From Neocallimastix lanati (nom. inval.) (Eukaryota; Neocallimastigomycota; Neocallimastigomycetes; Neocallimastigales; Neocallimastigaceae): a stretch of DNA of 64,000 nucleotides. This document shows, one piece after another, positions 15,981 to 26,172 of the stretch. Below the pieces are notes generated by a model. That model worked only from the letters and a program-made list of their open reading frames with translations, did not search any database and was not told the origin of the DNA. Every line of letters starts with the position of its first letter. The stretch's first letter is position 1. The stretch covers positions 333,501 through 397,500 of the forward strand of contig JACVTC010000142.1 of NCBI GenBank assembly GCA_016946835.1, given 5' to 3'. The position numbers and the translations under genes were made by a program.

Positions 15981-15999
15981 TATTATAGTACTGTCAGGA

Positions 16000-16821
16000 T
16001 GTAAAATGTTCTAATGGAAACAGATTAAAAATAACGAAATTTTAACACTAAAATTAAAAGAACACATAATTAAAATTTGTTTTTTAAATAAAATAATCTT
16101 TATTAATTAATAAAATCAAATCACTTATTGTTATTAACTAGTTGGTAGTCAATAACTAATACATCGATTTAAATAATTAATTTTACATGTATTTATATTT
16201 TTTTCATGATTTCATTTTAATATATCAAACCTATTTAATATACATATATTACTATTTATTTACAAACAAATATTTATTAATAATTTTATTAAATAAAAAT
16301 TAACTAAAACTAAACAATAATTAATTCATTAAACTATTATTTACAATAATAATTGAATTCAATAAGAACTCATTTGTTATTTATTTATTATTTAAATATT
16401 ATTAATACTAATATTTATATATTTACAATTCAAAACTATTTAAACTAATTTTAACTATTTAAAACTATTCGGAAATTAATTTTAAAGTATTTTAAACTAA
16501 CTAAACTGAATTAACTAAGTTAAATAAAATAACTAAATTAAATAAACTAAACTAAATTAAATAAACTAAACTAAACTAAATTAAATAAATAAGTAAATAA
16601 ATAAAAAAATAAAAAAAAAAGGTCTAAATTAACTAACTTAAATAAACTATTTTAATTAAATTTATCATCTAAAATTATTTATATAATAATTTTTCCTTTT
16701 GAAAAATTTACATAAATTTATAATTATTTTTCATATATGTAAATCATAAATTTATGTAATTTTATTATATTAATTAATTATTATATAATTAATTATTAAA
16801 GATTTTATTAAATTCTTTACA
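16000..16821 (-). repeat. Family A LTR, minus orientation
   Basis: Reverse-complement match to the plus-strand A LTRs at 18,120-18,867 and 59,566-60,310, bounded by TGTAAAAT and TTCTTTACA (TG..CA ends). It is about 75 bases longer than the 18 kb copy, partly through an expanded AAATAAATAAA/poly-A stretch near 16,590-16,622. No matching target-site duplication is found (CAGGA on the left, AAAGG on the right), so one side may be rearranged. Confidence 0.85.
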
Positions 16822-17249
16822 AAAGGAAAGTTAGGAACTGGAGAGGCACTCCGATAAAAAGCGTACTGGAAAATCTTGACAATAATGTAATAATAATGCC
16901 AATGCTCAACACTCAATAAGGCCATCCAACAGAGACAATATTTGCCTATGTGAAAACATCGGAAGTGTTGTGACTACTTCAATATTCCTATAAAGGGGAT
17001 TAAAAATAAGGGCGATACACACGTTAAGTAAATAACAAAAATAAAAAAAATGATTAAAATTAATTTATTATTAATAAATAGTTAAATGAATAAAAATATA
17101 ATAATTAACTTAATATTAATAACAAATAATAAAGTAAAAAAGTATATATATATTTTTTTTAAAACTATCAAATAAAATATTTATTTAAAAGCTTTTAAAC
17201 ATATATATAATTAAATATATTTATTTTAAATATTAAAATATTTTATTAT
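16822..17249. other. GC-richer remnant of unknown origin
   Basis: Bases 16,822-17,030 are clearly richer in G and C than the surroundings. On the plus strand they give short coding-like stretches (a frame reading RNWRGTPIKSVLENLDNN, then GHPTETIFAYVKTSEV after a stop). I do not recognise the protein. The rest of the stretch is AT-rich and featureless. Confidence 0.35.
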
Positions 17250-19294
17250 AAATGAAAGAAAACATAAATAATGAAATAAGTGAAACTAATTTAGGAAAAT
17301 AATACATTATAATTAACTAAAAAATATAAATTTAATTTTTCATCTAAAAAAAATATAATTCTAAAGTATATAGATGTTCTAAATATAAAAATTCAAATAA
17401 ATACATATCTTTCATTATTTTAAACTTCTAAAAGGAAATTTTAAAATAAGAAAGTTTACATGATCATCTTAAAAAAGAATTTAATGCGTCTATATCTATT
17501 ATAAGACATAAAATTAATGATGAAATTAGAAAACGTTCAATTCCTTTGAGTGTAAAATATAAAAGTATATTTAATGGTGTTTCACAAAAAATAGAATTTA
17601 TATGCCCTAAATATAATGCAATTAAATTCCAAATAACAAGAAATATAAATAAATAACTACTTCTTGATGTAACAGCGTTTGATGTTATTCTTGATGAATC
17701 AAAATATTATATGAAATGAGAATTTTACGATATTCAAAAATCTTAATTTAATAATTTTCCAGTCCCCATTCCAAGCAAAATTATTATTTATGAAATATAA
17801 TGAAGACATATTTTGGGATGGTACTTTTTAAATTGCACCTATATTTAGTTATCAAATGTTAACTACTAGAACTTGTATTAAAGATTTAAATTGTTTTTAT
17901 ATTACTTCTTTTCGATATAGCTACTTATGAGATATTATTTGAAGAAATAAAAAAAATTCTAATAAATATAGCAATAATACTATAATTACAACAAAAAATT
18001 TTCAATACGATTTTGAAAAAAGGGATATTTAATGCAGCAAAATAAATATTACCTAATATAAGTATTAAATATTGCATTTGGCCCAATAAAAGAGTATTAA
18101 AGTTTAAAAAATGAATTATTGTAAAGATTTAATAAAATCTTTAATAATTAATTATATAATAATTAATTAATGTAATAAAATTACATAAATATATGATTTA
18201 CGTATATGAAAATTAATTATAAATTTATGTAAACTTTTCATAAAGGATAAATTATTATTTAAATAATTTTGATAATAAATTTAATCTAAATAATTTATTT
18301 AAGTTAGTTAATTTAGTTTATTTAATTTAGTTATTTTATTTAACTTAGTTAATTTAGTTTAGTTAGTTTAAAATACTTTAAAATTAATTTCCGAATAGTT
18401 TTAAATAGTTAAAATTAGTTTAAATAGTTTTGAATTGTAAATATATAAATATTAGTATTAATAATATTTAAATAATAAATAAATAACAAATGAGTTCTAT
18501 TGAATTCAATTATTATTGTAAATAAGTTGAAAGTTTATTGAATTAATTATTGTTTAGTTTTAGTTAATTTTTATTTAATAAAATTATTAATAATTATTTT
18601 ATTTATAAATAAATAGTAATATATGTATATTAAATAGATTTGATATATTAAAATGTAATTATGAAAAAATATAAATACATGTAAAATTCATTATTTAAAT
18701 CGATGTATTAGTTATTGACTACCAACTAGTTAATAACAATAAGTGATTTGATTTTATTAATTAATAAAGATTATTTTATTTAAAAAACAAATTTTTATTA
18801 TGTGTTCTTTTAGTTTTAGTGTTAAAATTTCGTTATTTGTAATCTGTTTCCATTAGAACATTTTACAATTATACTATAACGAAGTAAAAGTAATAATATA
18901 TATATATATTATAAAGTGATTTCAAACTTTCCTTTTGTAAATCCTGAATATATAATTAATATTTATAGTAAAGTTAAATGTGAAACAAATAATATTGAAC
19001 AATTTTTGAAAATTTAAAAATATTTTAAAAAATTATCTAAAAAATTATAAAAGTTGGAATTATTATAATAACAATATTATATATATAATAAATAACGCAT
19101 CAAGATTTTTCAATATTTATTTAAATAATTTGTTATTAAAAAAAACCTTATTTTTATAAATTAATACACATATTAAAACAAGAAGAGTCTTTATCTTATA
19201 ATGATTACAAAAGAAAAGTACAGGAATTTGGAAAAAGAAAAAAGGAATTAGGAAAAACTGATGAAATCAAAATTTTAATTGAAAAATACAAAAC
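17250..19294 (+). pseudogene. Decayed MULE-type transposase, split by a solo LTR
   Basis: A plus-strand gene relic with many stops and frameshifts. Recognisable pieces in order: a YRCSKYKNSNK zinc-finger-like start (FLYWCH/WRKY-type region), an HDHLKKEF stretch, a KINDEIRKRS stretch, FWDGTF (the DGTF that carries the first catalytic Asp in MULE transposases), then after the inserted LTR a VNPEYIINIYSKVKCETNN segment. This order matches MULE transposases. The A LTR at 18,120-18,867 sits inside with target duplication ATTAT. No terminal inverted repeats of the transposon are identified. The gene cannot be functional. Confidence 0.5.
18120..18867 (+). repeat. Family A solo LTR with ATTAT target-site duplication
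   Basis: 748-bp LTR, TGTAAAGATT..TTTTACA. The flanking ATTAT at 18,115-18,119 and 18,868-18,872 is a perfect 5-bp target duplication, showing a clean insertion followed by LTR-LTR recombination. A TATA box, TATAAATA (18,670-18,677), is followed 35 bases later by GTATTAGTTAT (18,705-18,715), the presumed transcript start and self-priming sequence. Confidence 0.92.
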
Positions 19295-19902
19295 TGTAAA
19301 GATTTAATAAATCTTTAATATATTAAATAGCTTAATTTTTCGTACAATTAATTTATTTAATGTATATGAATTATTTTTTAATATAAAATTTATTGAAATA
19401 AAATTTAATTATTTTTTTAAATTGAAAATATTTTTTAATTAGTTTAGTTAGCTTAGTTTTAAATAGTTAAATATTAATTTAGGAATAATCTTAAATAGTT
19501 AATATTTATAAAAATAGTTTTTCAATATTAAATATATAATTAAAATTATTATAAGTATTAAAATAATAAATAAAATAACGAGTTTAAAAAATTAATTTTA
19601 GTTTTAGTAAATTAATAAATAATAAAAATTATTAATTAAAAAATATTTTGTTTATAAATAAATAGTTTTATATATATTATTAAATAACATCATATATTAA
19701 TAATGTAATAAGAAAAAATATAAATACATGTAATTTTTCTCAATTAAATCAATTTATTAGTTATTAACTATTTTACAGTTAATAACATAAAAGAAATTTA
19801 TAATTAATAAAAAGAATTTAATAATAAAAGAATTTACTTATTTGTTTAAATTGTAAAGTGTTTTTTATTGTTATAATCTGTTTAATTGACGGATTCATTA
19901 CA
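19295..19902 (+). repeat. Family B 5' LTR
   Basis: About 608 bp, TGTAAAGATT..TTCATTACA. A second, solo copy lies at 60,383-60,996. It contains TATAAATACATG and, about 35 bases downstream, TATTAGTTAT (19,755-19,764), which is complementary to the sequence immediately after the LTR. It is related to the A LTR at both ends. Confidence 0.88.
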
Positions 19903-19913
19903 ATAACTAATAC
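19903..19913 (+). promoter_or_regulatory. Self-priming primer-binding site of element B
   Basis: ATAACTAATAC directly abuts the LTR. Its first 10 bases are complementary to TATTAGTTAT inside this LTR. All 11 match GTATTAGTTAT in the solo B LTR (60,847-60,857) and in family A. There is no TGG-type tRNA primer site. Confidence 0.75.
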
Positions 19914-19963
19914 CCATTAAGATTTAAACAAAACACTTTATAACAAAGAAAAAACTACTATTG

Positions 19964-20060
19964 CGTTTTGTTTCTACTGTGTTTAGTTTCTACAGTGTTT
20001 TGTTTCTGCTGTGTTTGGTTTCTACTGTGTTTGATTCATACCGTGTTTACCGTTACTGTG
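19964..20060 (+). repeat. 16-bp leader tandem repeat of element B
   Basis: Six imperfect copies of a 16-mer like TGTTTAGTTTCTACTG in the untranslated leader. Element C has a different tandem repeat in the same place. A conserved block, CGTTTACTCG, follows at 20,156 and is shared with the C leader. An open frame across this region (19,968-20,231) is an artefact of the repeat. Confidence 0.8.
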
Positions 20061-20416
20061 TTGTCTTTTGCGCTTTATCGTCAAGGTGTTTTATTTCTAC
20101 TGTGGCTCTTTAATAACATATTAGTTAATATTATTATATTATATTATATTTGTTTCGTTTACTCGTCGCACACCATTACAATTGGAAATCGTGCTGACGA
20201 CTTTATGAATAATAATATAATATTAATATAATAATAATTAATTACTAGAACGAGAATTATTAAGAATAAATAAAATAAATTATATAAGTAAATACCTTAA
20301 TAAATAAGCAGGTCAGAAAATCAATAAAATATTAGTTGAAATTTAAGTATACAAATAAATTAATAAAGTTGGAAGAATTGGATCTCATATTTCAAAATTT
20401 AAATCTTGAGGATCAA

Positions 20417-22896
20417 ATGGAACAACAACTTAATCCAGCTCCTCAAATGAAGATTATCAACGACCCTCCCTTATTCTCGGGAACTACGAAAGACCTCGAT
20501 GGATTTTTGACAAGGATAGAGTTAGCTATCGAGGCAAATCTACGAAGGTTTCCCGATGATAAAAGGAAAGTCATGTTCATTATCTCATATTTTACTGGAA
20601 GAGCACTTAACTGGGCTTCTTGCTTACGGAGGAATAATAACGAAGTTCTTAGAAACTATGAGAACTTCATTAATGAACTAAGAAGAAACTTTGGTGACCC
20701 TGACGTTGATGGTGCTGTCGCTAATGGGAAACTTAACAATATTCATCAGTTCAAGTATGGCCACGTTATGGAATACATCACTGCATTCCAGAAGATAAGC
20801 CAATACTCGAACTTTAATGAGTCAGCAAAAATCTTTATGATTATTAAAGGACTCCATCCCAAGATGAGAGAACGCTTAGCTCTCGTAAATCCAAATCCCA
20901 ACAACTTAGAGCAGCTATTTAGGGAATCTATGAATATAGAAAGCCTTACCAAGAGAAATGACATCCAAGAATATTACTTAACTCATCAAGACCGTAGAAA
21001 TTATAATCAAGACGATCCAATGGATGTGGATCTTTATCGCATTAAAAAAGGTCAAAAAGTCACAAGATATTTCCCATCACACAACAAGAATTACATTGAA
21101 AACGAATCAAATATTGAAGAAAAAAGAAAGAAGAGACTATATTTTAAATGTGGTGAAGCTGGACACATGCAATTTAATTGTCCAAATAGAATAAAACCAA
21201 AAAACTTCAAAATGATTAATAAAGTTCCAAATGAAGATTCCTCTTCTTCTGCCACTTCTATATCTACCTCTTCTTCTGTTAGGTGAATTAAGGAAGTTGA
21301 AAAGTATAATAATATCTACAAAGTTTTAGATATTGTTGAAAATGAGAATATAAATTTTAAAGGAAAGACTAACATACTTGATTTTTATATTAAAACAAAT
21401 GAATTCGATGAGGTTAAGGCAAAGATTCTCATTGATTCCGGCTCTGATATTAACTGTATACATCCAGAATTTGCTAGAGTGAATAACATTAAACTTATGA
21501 ATATTGATAACTCCTTTAAAGTTGCTGGTTTGGGTTATGGTTTATCTACTGTGAAGAAAATCACCGAGAAATGTATTCTTCGTTTTAAGAATCATTATTA
21601 AATAATTCAATTACACTCTCTTCGTATCCCTGATGTAGATATCATTTTAGGACACCCTTGGATTGAAAAACATTGCCCTATTAACTACCATGATTCAAAG
21701 AAAATCTCTTTCAGTTCAGGATACTGTGCTCGACACTGTAATGTAGGAAAAAGAAATAGAAAAAATAAAAATAAAAAGAAGTTAAACAAAATTTCTACTA
21801 AAGGAAAGGAACCATATGAAGAACTTTCCTTAACAAAGGAAAAAATTAATCCTAAGCGTAAGTATTCCTTTGAATCTGATTCCGATATGAATTCTGATGA
21901 AGAAATTACGATTAGAGGTCGTCGTACTCGTATTAAAACTTGTAGTGAAAAAGAAGAACTTAATGATTTAAAAAATTTTTGTATAATTAATTACGACAGT
22001 GATGTAAATGATAGTTTTATGTTTGATAATGATGATGAAATTTATGAATTTAGTGATAGTAATAATATTAATTTAAATGAATTAAATAAAATTTGTAAAA
22101 TTGATGTTTTATGTAATATTGTAACAAAAAATTGTAATCATAATGATAATTTAAATAAAGATGAAAATAAAAAGTATATTTCTAAAAATTGTTCTGTAAA
22201 AAATTTGTGTTGTATCTGTAATTGTTTGAAAATTAGTAATTTTGAGAATAAATTAAATCAAAAAATTATAGGAATACCTCCTATTTATAACAATTATGCA
22301 GAAGTATTCAATGAAAGAAATTGCGACGTACTCCCTCCACATCGTGAGTATGATTGTGAAATTAGATTAAAGGATAATTCAAAATTATTTTATGGTCCTA
22401 TTTATCCTTTAACAGAAGTAGAAAGAGACGAATTGAAGAAGTATATCAAAGAAAATTTAAAAAAAGGTTTCATTAGGAAATCGACATCTCCTGCTGAAGC
22501 ACATATATTGTTTGTTAAAAAGAAGGATGGTTCATTGAGATTATGTGTTGACCATAGAAAATTAAATGAGATGACCATCTGTAATTCCTATCCTCTTCCT
22601 TTAATTAGTGAATTACTAGATAGAGTTAAAGGTGCAAAATTCTTTACTAAATTGGATTTAAAATCTGCTTATAACTTAGTAAGAATAAAAGAAGGTGATG
22701 AGTATAAGACAGCATTTCGTACTCGTTATGGACATTTTGAATATTTGGTTATGCCTTTTGGATTAAAAAATGCCCCTGCAACCTTTCAACATTTTATAAA
22801 TGATGTTCTTAGTGATTAATTAGATGATTTTGCTATTTCGTATATTGATGATATTTTAATTTATTCAAAAAGTTTAGAAGAACATCATATTCATGT
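20417..22896 (+). pseudogene. Element B gag-pol (Ty3/Gypsy, Tf1-like single frame), broken and truncated
   Basis: A single reading frame homologous to element C. Gag (from ATG 20,417) has the IINDPPLFSG start and a zinc-knuckle remnant in which the first Cys is Tyr (YFKCGEAGHMQFNC). The protease has LIDSGSD near 21,427. Reverse transcriptase starts near 22,320 and ends just after YIDDILIY. In-frame stops interrupt it at 21,284 (TGA), 21,599 (TAA) and 22,817 (TAA); the corresponding C codons are sense. Coding similarity to C ends at 22,896, so the rest of RT, RNase H, integrase and the 3' LTR are gone. Upstream of the ATG, in-frame sequence (20,336-20,416) is also conserved with C, so a non-ATG start remains possible. 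Confidence 0.88.
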
Positions 22897-23530
22897 CTAT
22901 AACGAATCATAAAATTGATACGAATAAATTTTATATTGTATCGGGTGGTTCGTGAATGCAAGTTTTATTATAAAATTATATATTCTAATAAAAGAATTAT
23001 AATAATTATCACACAAAAGGATTAAATAAAAATAATAAGAAAAAGATAAAAGAATATTTGTTGTCGTTTTATTTTATTAAAATATATATATTTTTTTAAA
23101 TTAATTATTTTTAAATACTTATTAGTTATTTTAATCTATTCCCTTGAATAATTAAACCATAACTTTAATAAGTATTTATTTATAAATTTAACTAAAATAA
23201 TTATTTTCTAAGTATTCCTAACTTAGATTTATAAATTCCTAATTCTAATCTAATTAAAACTACGTCTCTAAAAAAAAAATCATTTTTCTTTCATATTTAT
23301 ATATTTATTTTTATTAAATCCTATTGGTTAAATTTATATATTATTTTTACTATCTTTACTAATATTTTTTTTATTTATTTTAAATTTAATTATTATTATT
23401 TACATATAATTATTATATAATTATTTCCTATTTAACTTTATTATTTATATTAAAAATTATATTTTTAGTTCTGCACCGTACCAAAATTGGTATGGTTCAT
23501 ATAGTTTTAGGAATATAATAATAATTAACA
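22897..23530. repeat. LTR-like remnant (family H) abutting truncated element B
   Basis: Begins TATAACGAATC, similar to the outer end of the E LTR (TGTAACGAATA at 31,926), then a nested hairpin (CGAATCA 22,903-22,909 with TGGTTCG 22,946-22,952; GATAC 22,917-22,921 with GTATC 22,938-22,942). Another small hairpin, ACCGTACC/GGTATGGT, lies near 23,473-23,494. No coding sequence. The outer end and orientation are uncertain. Confidence 0.4.
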
Positions 23531-24485
23531 CAAATAATAAAATTACAATAAAAAAAAATAATTTGTTTTAAAATCAATATTTATTTATTTAAATTTATAA
23601 AAGAAAAATAATAATATAATTATTTATTTAATAAAAAGAAAGTTATTGATTATATTTTATTTCACTAAAAATTACATGTATTTATATTTTTTTATCAAAT
23701 TAAAATTTGTAAAGCCTAACTATTTCTTAATAAACTAATTACTAATTATTTTAATAAATAAAACATTTAAATTGAAATTGAATTATTATTTTAGTTAATA
23801 ATATTATTGTTATAAATATTAGTTTTATATTATTGAATTATTAATTATTTAATAATAGTTTAATATTAATATATATAAAATAAAAATAAAGAGATTATAC
23901 AGAATATTTTAATTGTGGTTTATTTAAATTTAGTAATTAAAAATAAATTTAAATTGATAACGAAAATTTTAATAACTAATTAAATAGATTTGATTATTTT
24001 CAATATAACATATTACAAAAGAAATATAATATTAATATATTAAGTGGGCAAGGACAATATTCTTGGCTAAAGATTTTTAATACTTTATAATGGAATCGGA
24101 TCGATAATTCAAAAAGGAATTATAGGTTGATTGGTGATTTATTAACTTAAGATTTCGATTTAGTAATATTTAAAGAATATTGGATATTATTCTAGCACAA
24201 TTAGTATTATTTGTTCATTATGTATTAAATGGTGCAGTACACAATAAACTTCAAAAAAAAAAATGAAAATAATATATTAGTTAATAATTTAATTTCACTT
24301 TCAGTTTTTTATTTTTAACTCCTGATTTTTTATTAAGTATTTTCTTTTTCTTTTATTCTTTTTTACTATATGAATTTTATAATAATTTAAATTATTTTAA
24401 TTCTTATTAGTATAATTATTACATGTGATTTTAATAATATTTTTTAAAAGTTATTTTAATAATAAAAATATTAATACTAATATAA
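23531..24485. other. Decayed LTR-like and unidentified remnant sequence
   Basis: ATTACATGTATTTATATTTT near 23,672 resembles the promoter region of A/B LTRs in minus orientation, so part of this is probably an old LTR. Around 24,040-24,240 a less AT-rich stretch gives broken coding-like fragments with many stops that I cannot identify. The last five bases (TATAA, 24,481-24,485) are the left target duplication of element I. Confidence 0.4.
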
Positions 24486-25590
24486 TGTTAAGATTTTGAT
24501 ATAATTTATAATTTAAATTTAAATAAAATAATATGTTTTAATAAAAATATTCACTAAGTCGATATTTCTATATAGTAATATACTATATAGATATATAATA
24601 ATAATAATAATAAATATTTAAATGTTTAGTTTAATGAAAATTTATTTATAATAAACTTTGATAATTAGAATTATCAAATTAATTTGATTTTAAATTTATT
24701 GATTTTATTTAATAATAAAATATCTATAATATATTACTATTAAGGTAATTTTACAATAACCTTACAAAGAACATAAAAGATAGATTTTTACATCTTTCTT
24801 TTATACTTTGTAAGTTACATAATAATAATATTTAATTATAAGATAGTAATAATATAGTAATATAAATAATAATAAAATATAAGGATAAATTTAATTATAT
24901 AATTAATTTGAATAATTGAATTTAATATAGATATGTTGTAAACATATATAAAAACATAATATAAATAAAATACACGTGACGTCAAATGTGATATGCGGGA
25001 CTTTTATGTGCAATAATTTATAAGCAGTGGGTTTTAAATAATGGTAGTTTAGTAAATTTTATTAATAAAATTATAATATTCGTACAATTAAAAATAATAA
25101 TTCTAATTCCTAAAAATTTATAAGAGAGTTCTCTATTTCTAATATAAATAATTTAATTTATAAGAAATAGGTAATATATTAAATATATATTCTAATATAT
25201 AGAACTATATAAATTTTATATGAAATAAAGTATTATAATTATTATTATAATTATAATAATACATATTGAAATAAAATAAAATAAAATAATTATTATCAAA
25301 AAGATATAAATTTAATATTTAATAATTATTATTAAATATACATATATGTTACTACACATATTTGTTTTATATCAGATGTATCATTGAAATTAATTATTAA
25401 TATAAACCTTATTTATTAATATTCTCAGAATTATTAGGCCTAAGATAACCCTTTAAATATTAAACAAGAATTTATATTAATTATTATTTATTTAAATATA
25501 TATATTATTTATAATTAAATAAATAATATTTTTAATTAATGAAATGTAAAAAACTGAAATTGAGATTTCAATTCAGTTATAATTTCAACA
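24486..25590 (-). repeat. Element I 3' LTR (1105 bp)
   Basis: TGTTAAGATT..TTTCAACA on the plus strand; the element reads on the minus strand. It matches the 5' LTR at 31,175-31,886 except for about 390 extra bases (about 24,990-25,379) bounded by ATGT on both sides. It contains ATAACCTTAC (24,756-24,765) and an overlapping CACGTG/TGACGTCA element (24,973-24,984). Flanked by TATAA. Confidence 0.93.
24977..24984. promoter_or_regulatory. Perfect CRE palindrome overlapping an E-box in the element I LTR
   Basis: CACGTGACGTCA contains a full CACGTG and a full TGACGTCA overlapping by two bases. TGACGTCA is the consensus of CREB/ATF bZIP factors and CACGTG that of bHLH factors. Both LTRs keep it (also 31,659-31,670). 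Use as a stress-responsive enhancer is inferred. Confidence 0.5.
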
Positions 25591-26172
25591 ACGCCCTCCC
25601 ATAAAAATCGGATTCAAGACGATTTTTGTGTAACGATACGGAGGTCTAAATTTTTATTAAAAAAATTTTGAAATTTCATAAATTAAAAAATTTTTTAATT
25701 TCAAAGGAAGAAGGTCACTTGAGTCCTTTTAAATTTTTATAGGAAACCCCATTTCAAGTGACCATTTCATTAAAATTTTGAAATTTCTAAAATTTATTAA
25801 AATTAAAATTTTGTTAATAAAATTGATAGTTGTGAATATAATGGTACCATTTTTGAATGAATTTAATATAGAATTTTTGAAATTGAAATTTTGAAATTTA
25901 ATTTCAATTAACTTCTTAATTTGTTGCATTAAATTTTAAAAAAATGAAAATTATAATAATTTATAAAATTTTGATTATGTTGAATTATAAATTGATTGTT
26001 AAGAGTGTAATATAGCTATATCTTTTGAATTTTTGAATTTTGAAATTTTGAAATTGCAATTTCATTTTGGAAATATTGAAAAATTAAAATTAACTAAAAA
26101 AATAGATAATAATAAAGTAAAAGTTAAATTAATAATAAAAAATAAATTTTCCAATTTTTTTTTTTTTTGAAT
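25591..26172 (-). other. Element I 3' untranslated region and polypurine tract
   Basis: GGGAGGGCGT on the minus strand (25,591-25,600) directly precedes the 3' LTR and fits the polypurine tract that primes plus-strand synthesis. The rest is AT-rich with repeated TTTTGAAATTT motifs. A minus-strand frame at 25,729-25,929 is not a convincing gene. Confidence 0.6.

Noticed and set aside
16000-18867. A DNA transposon with about 800-bp terminal inverted repeats
   Set aside because: The repeats are TG..CA LTRs found elsewhere next to pol genes, and the right one alone has its own 5-bp target duplication.
19968-20231. Small Cys/Leu-rich plus-strand protein
   Set aside because: Created by the 16-bp leader repeat; no homology to any gag segment.
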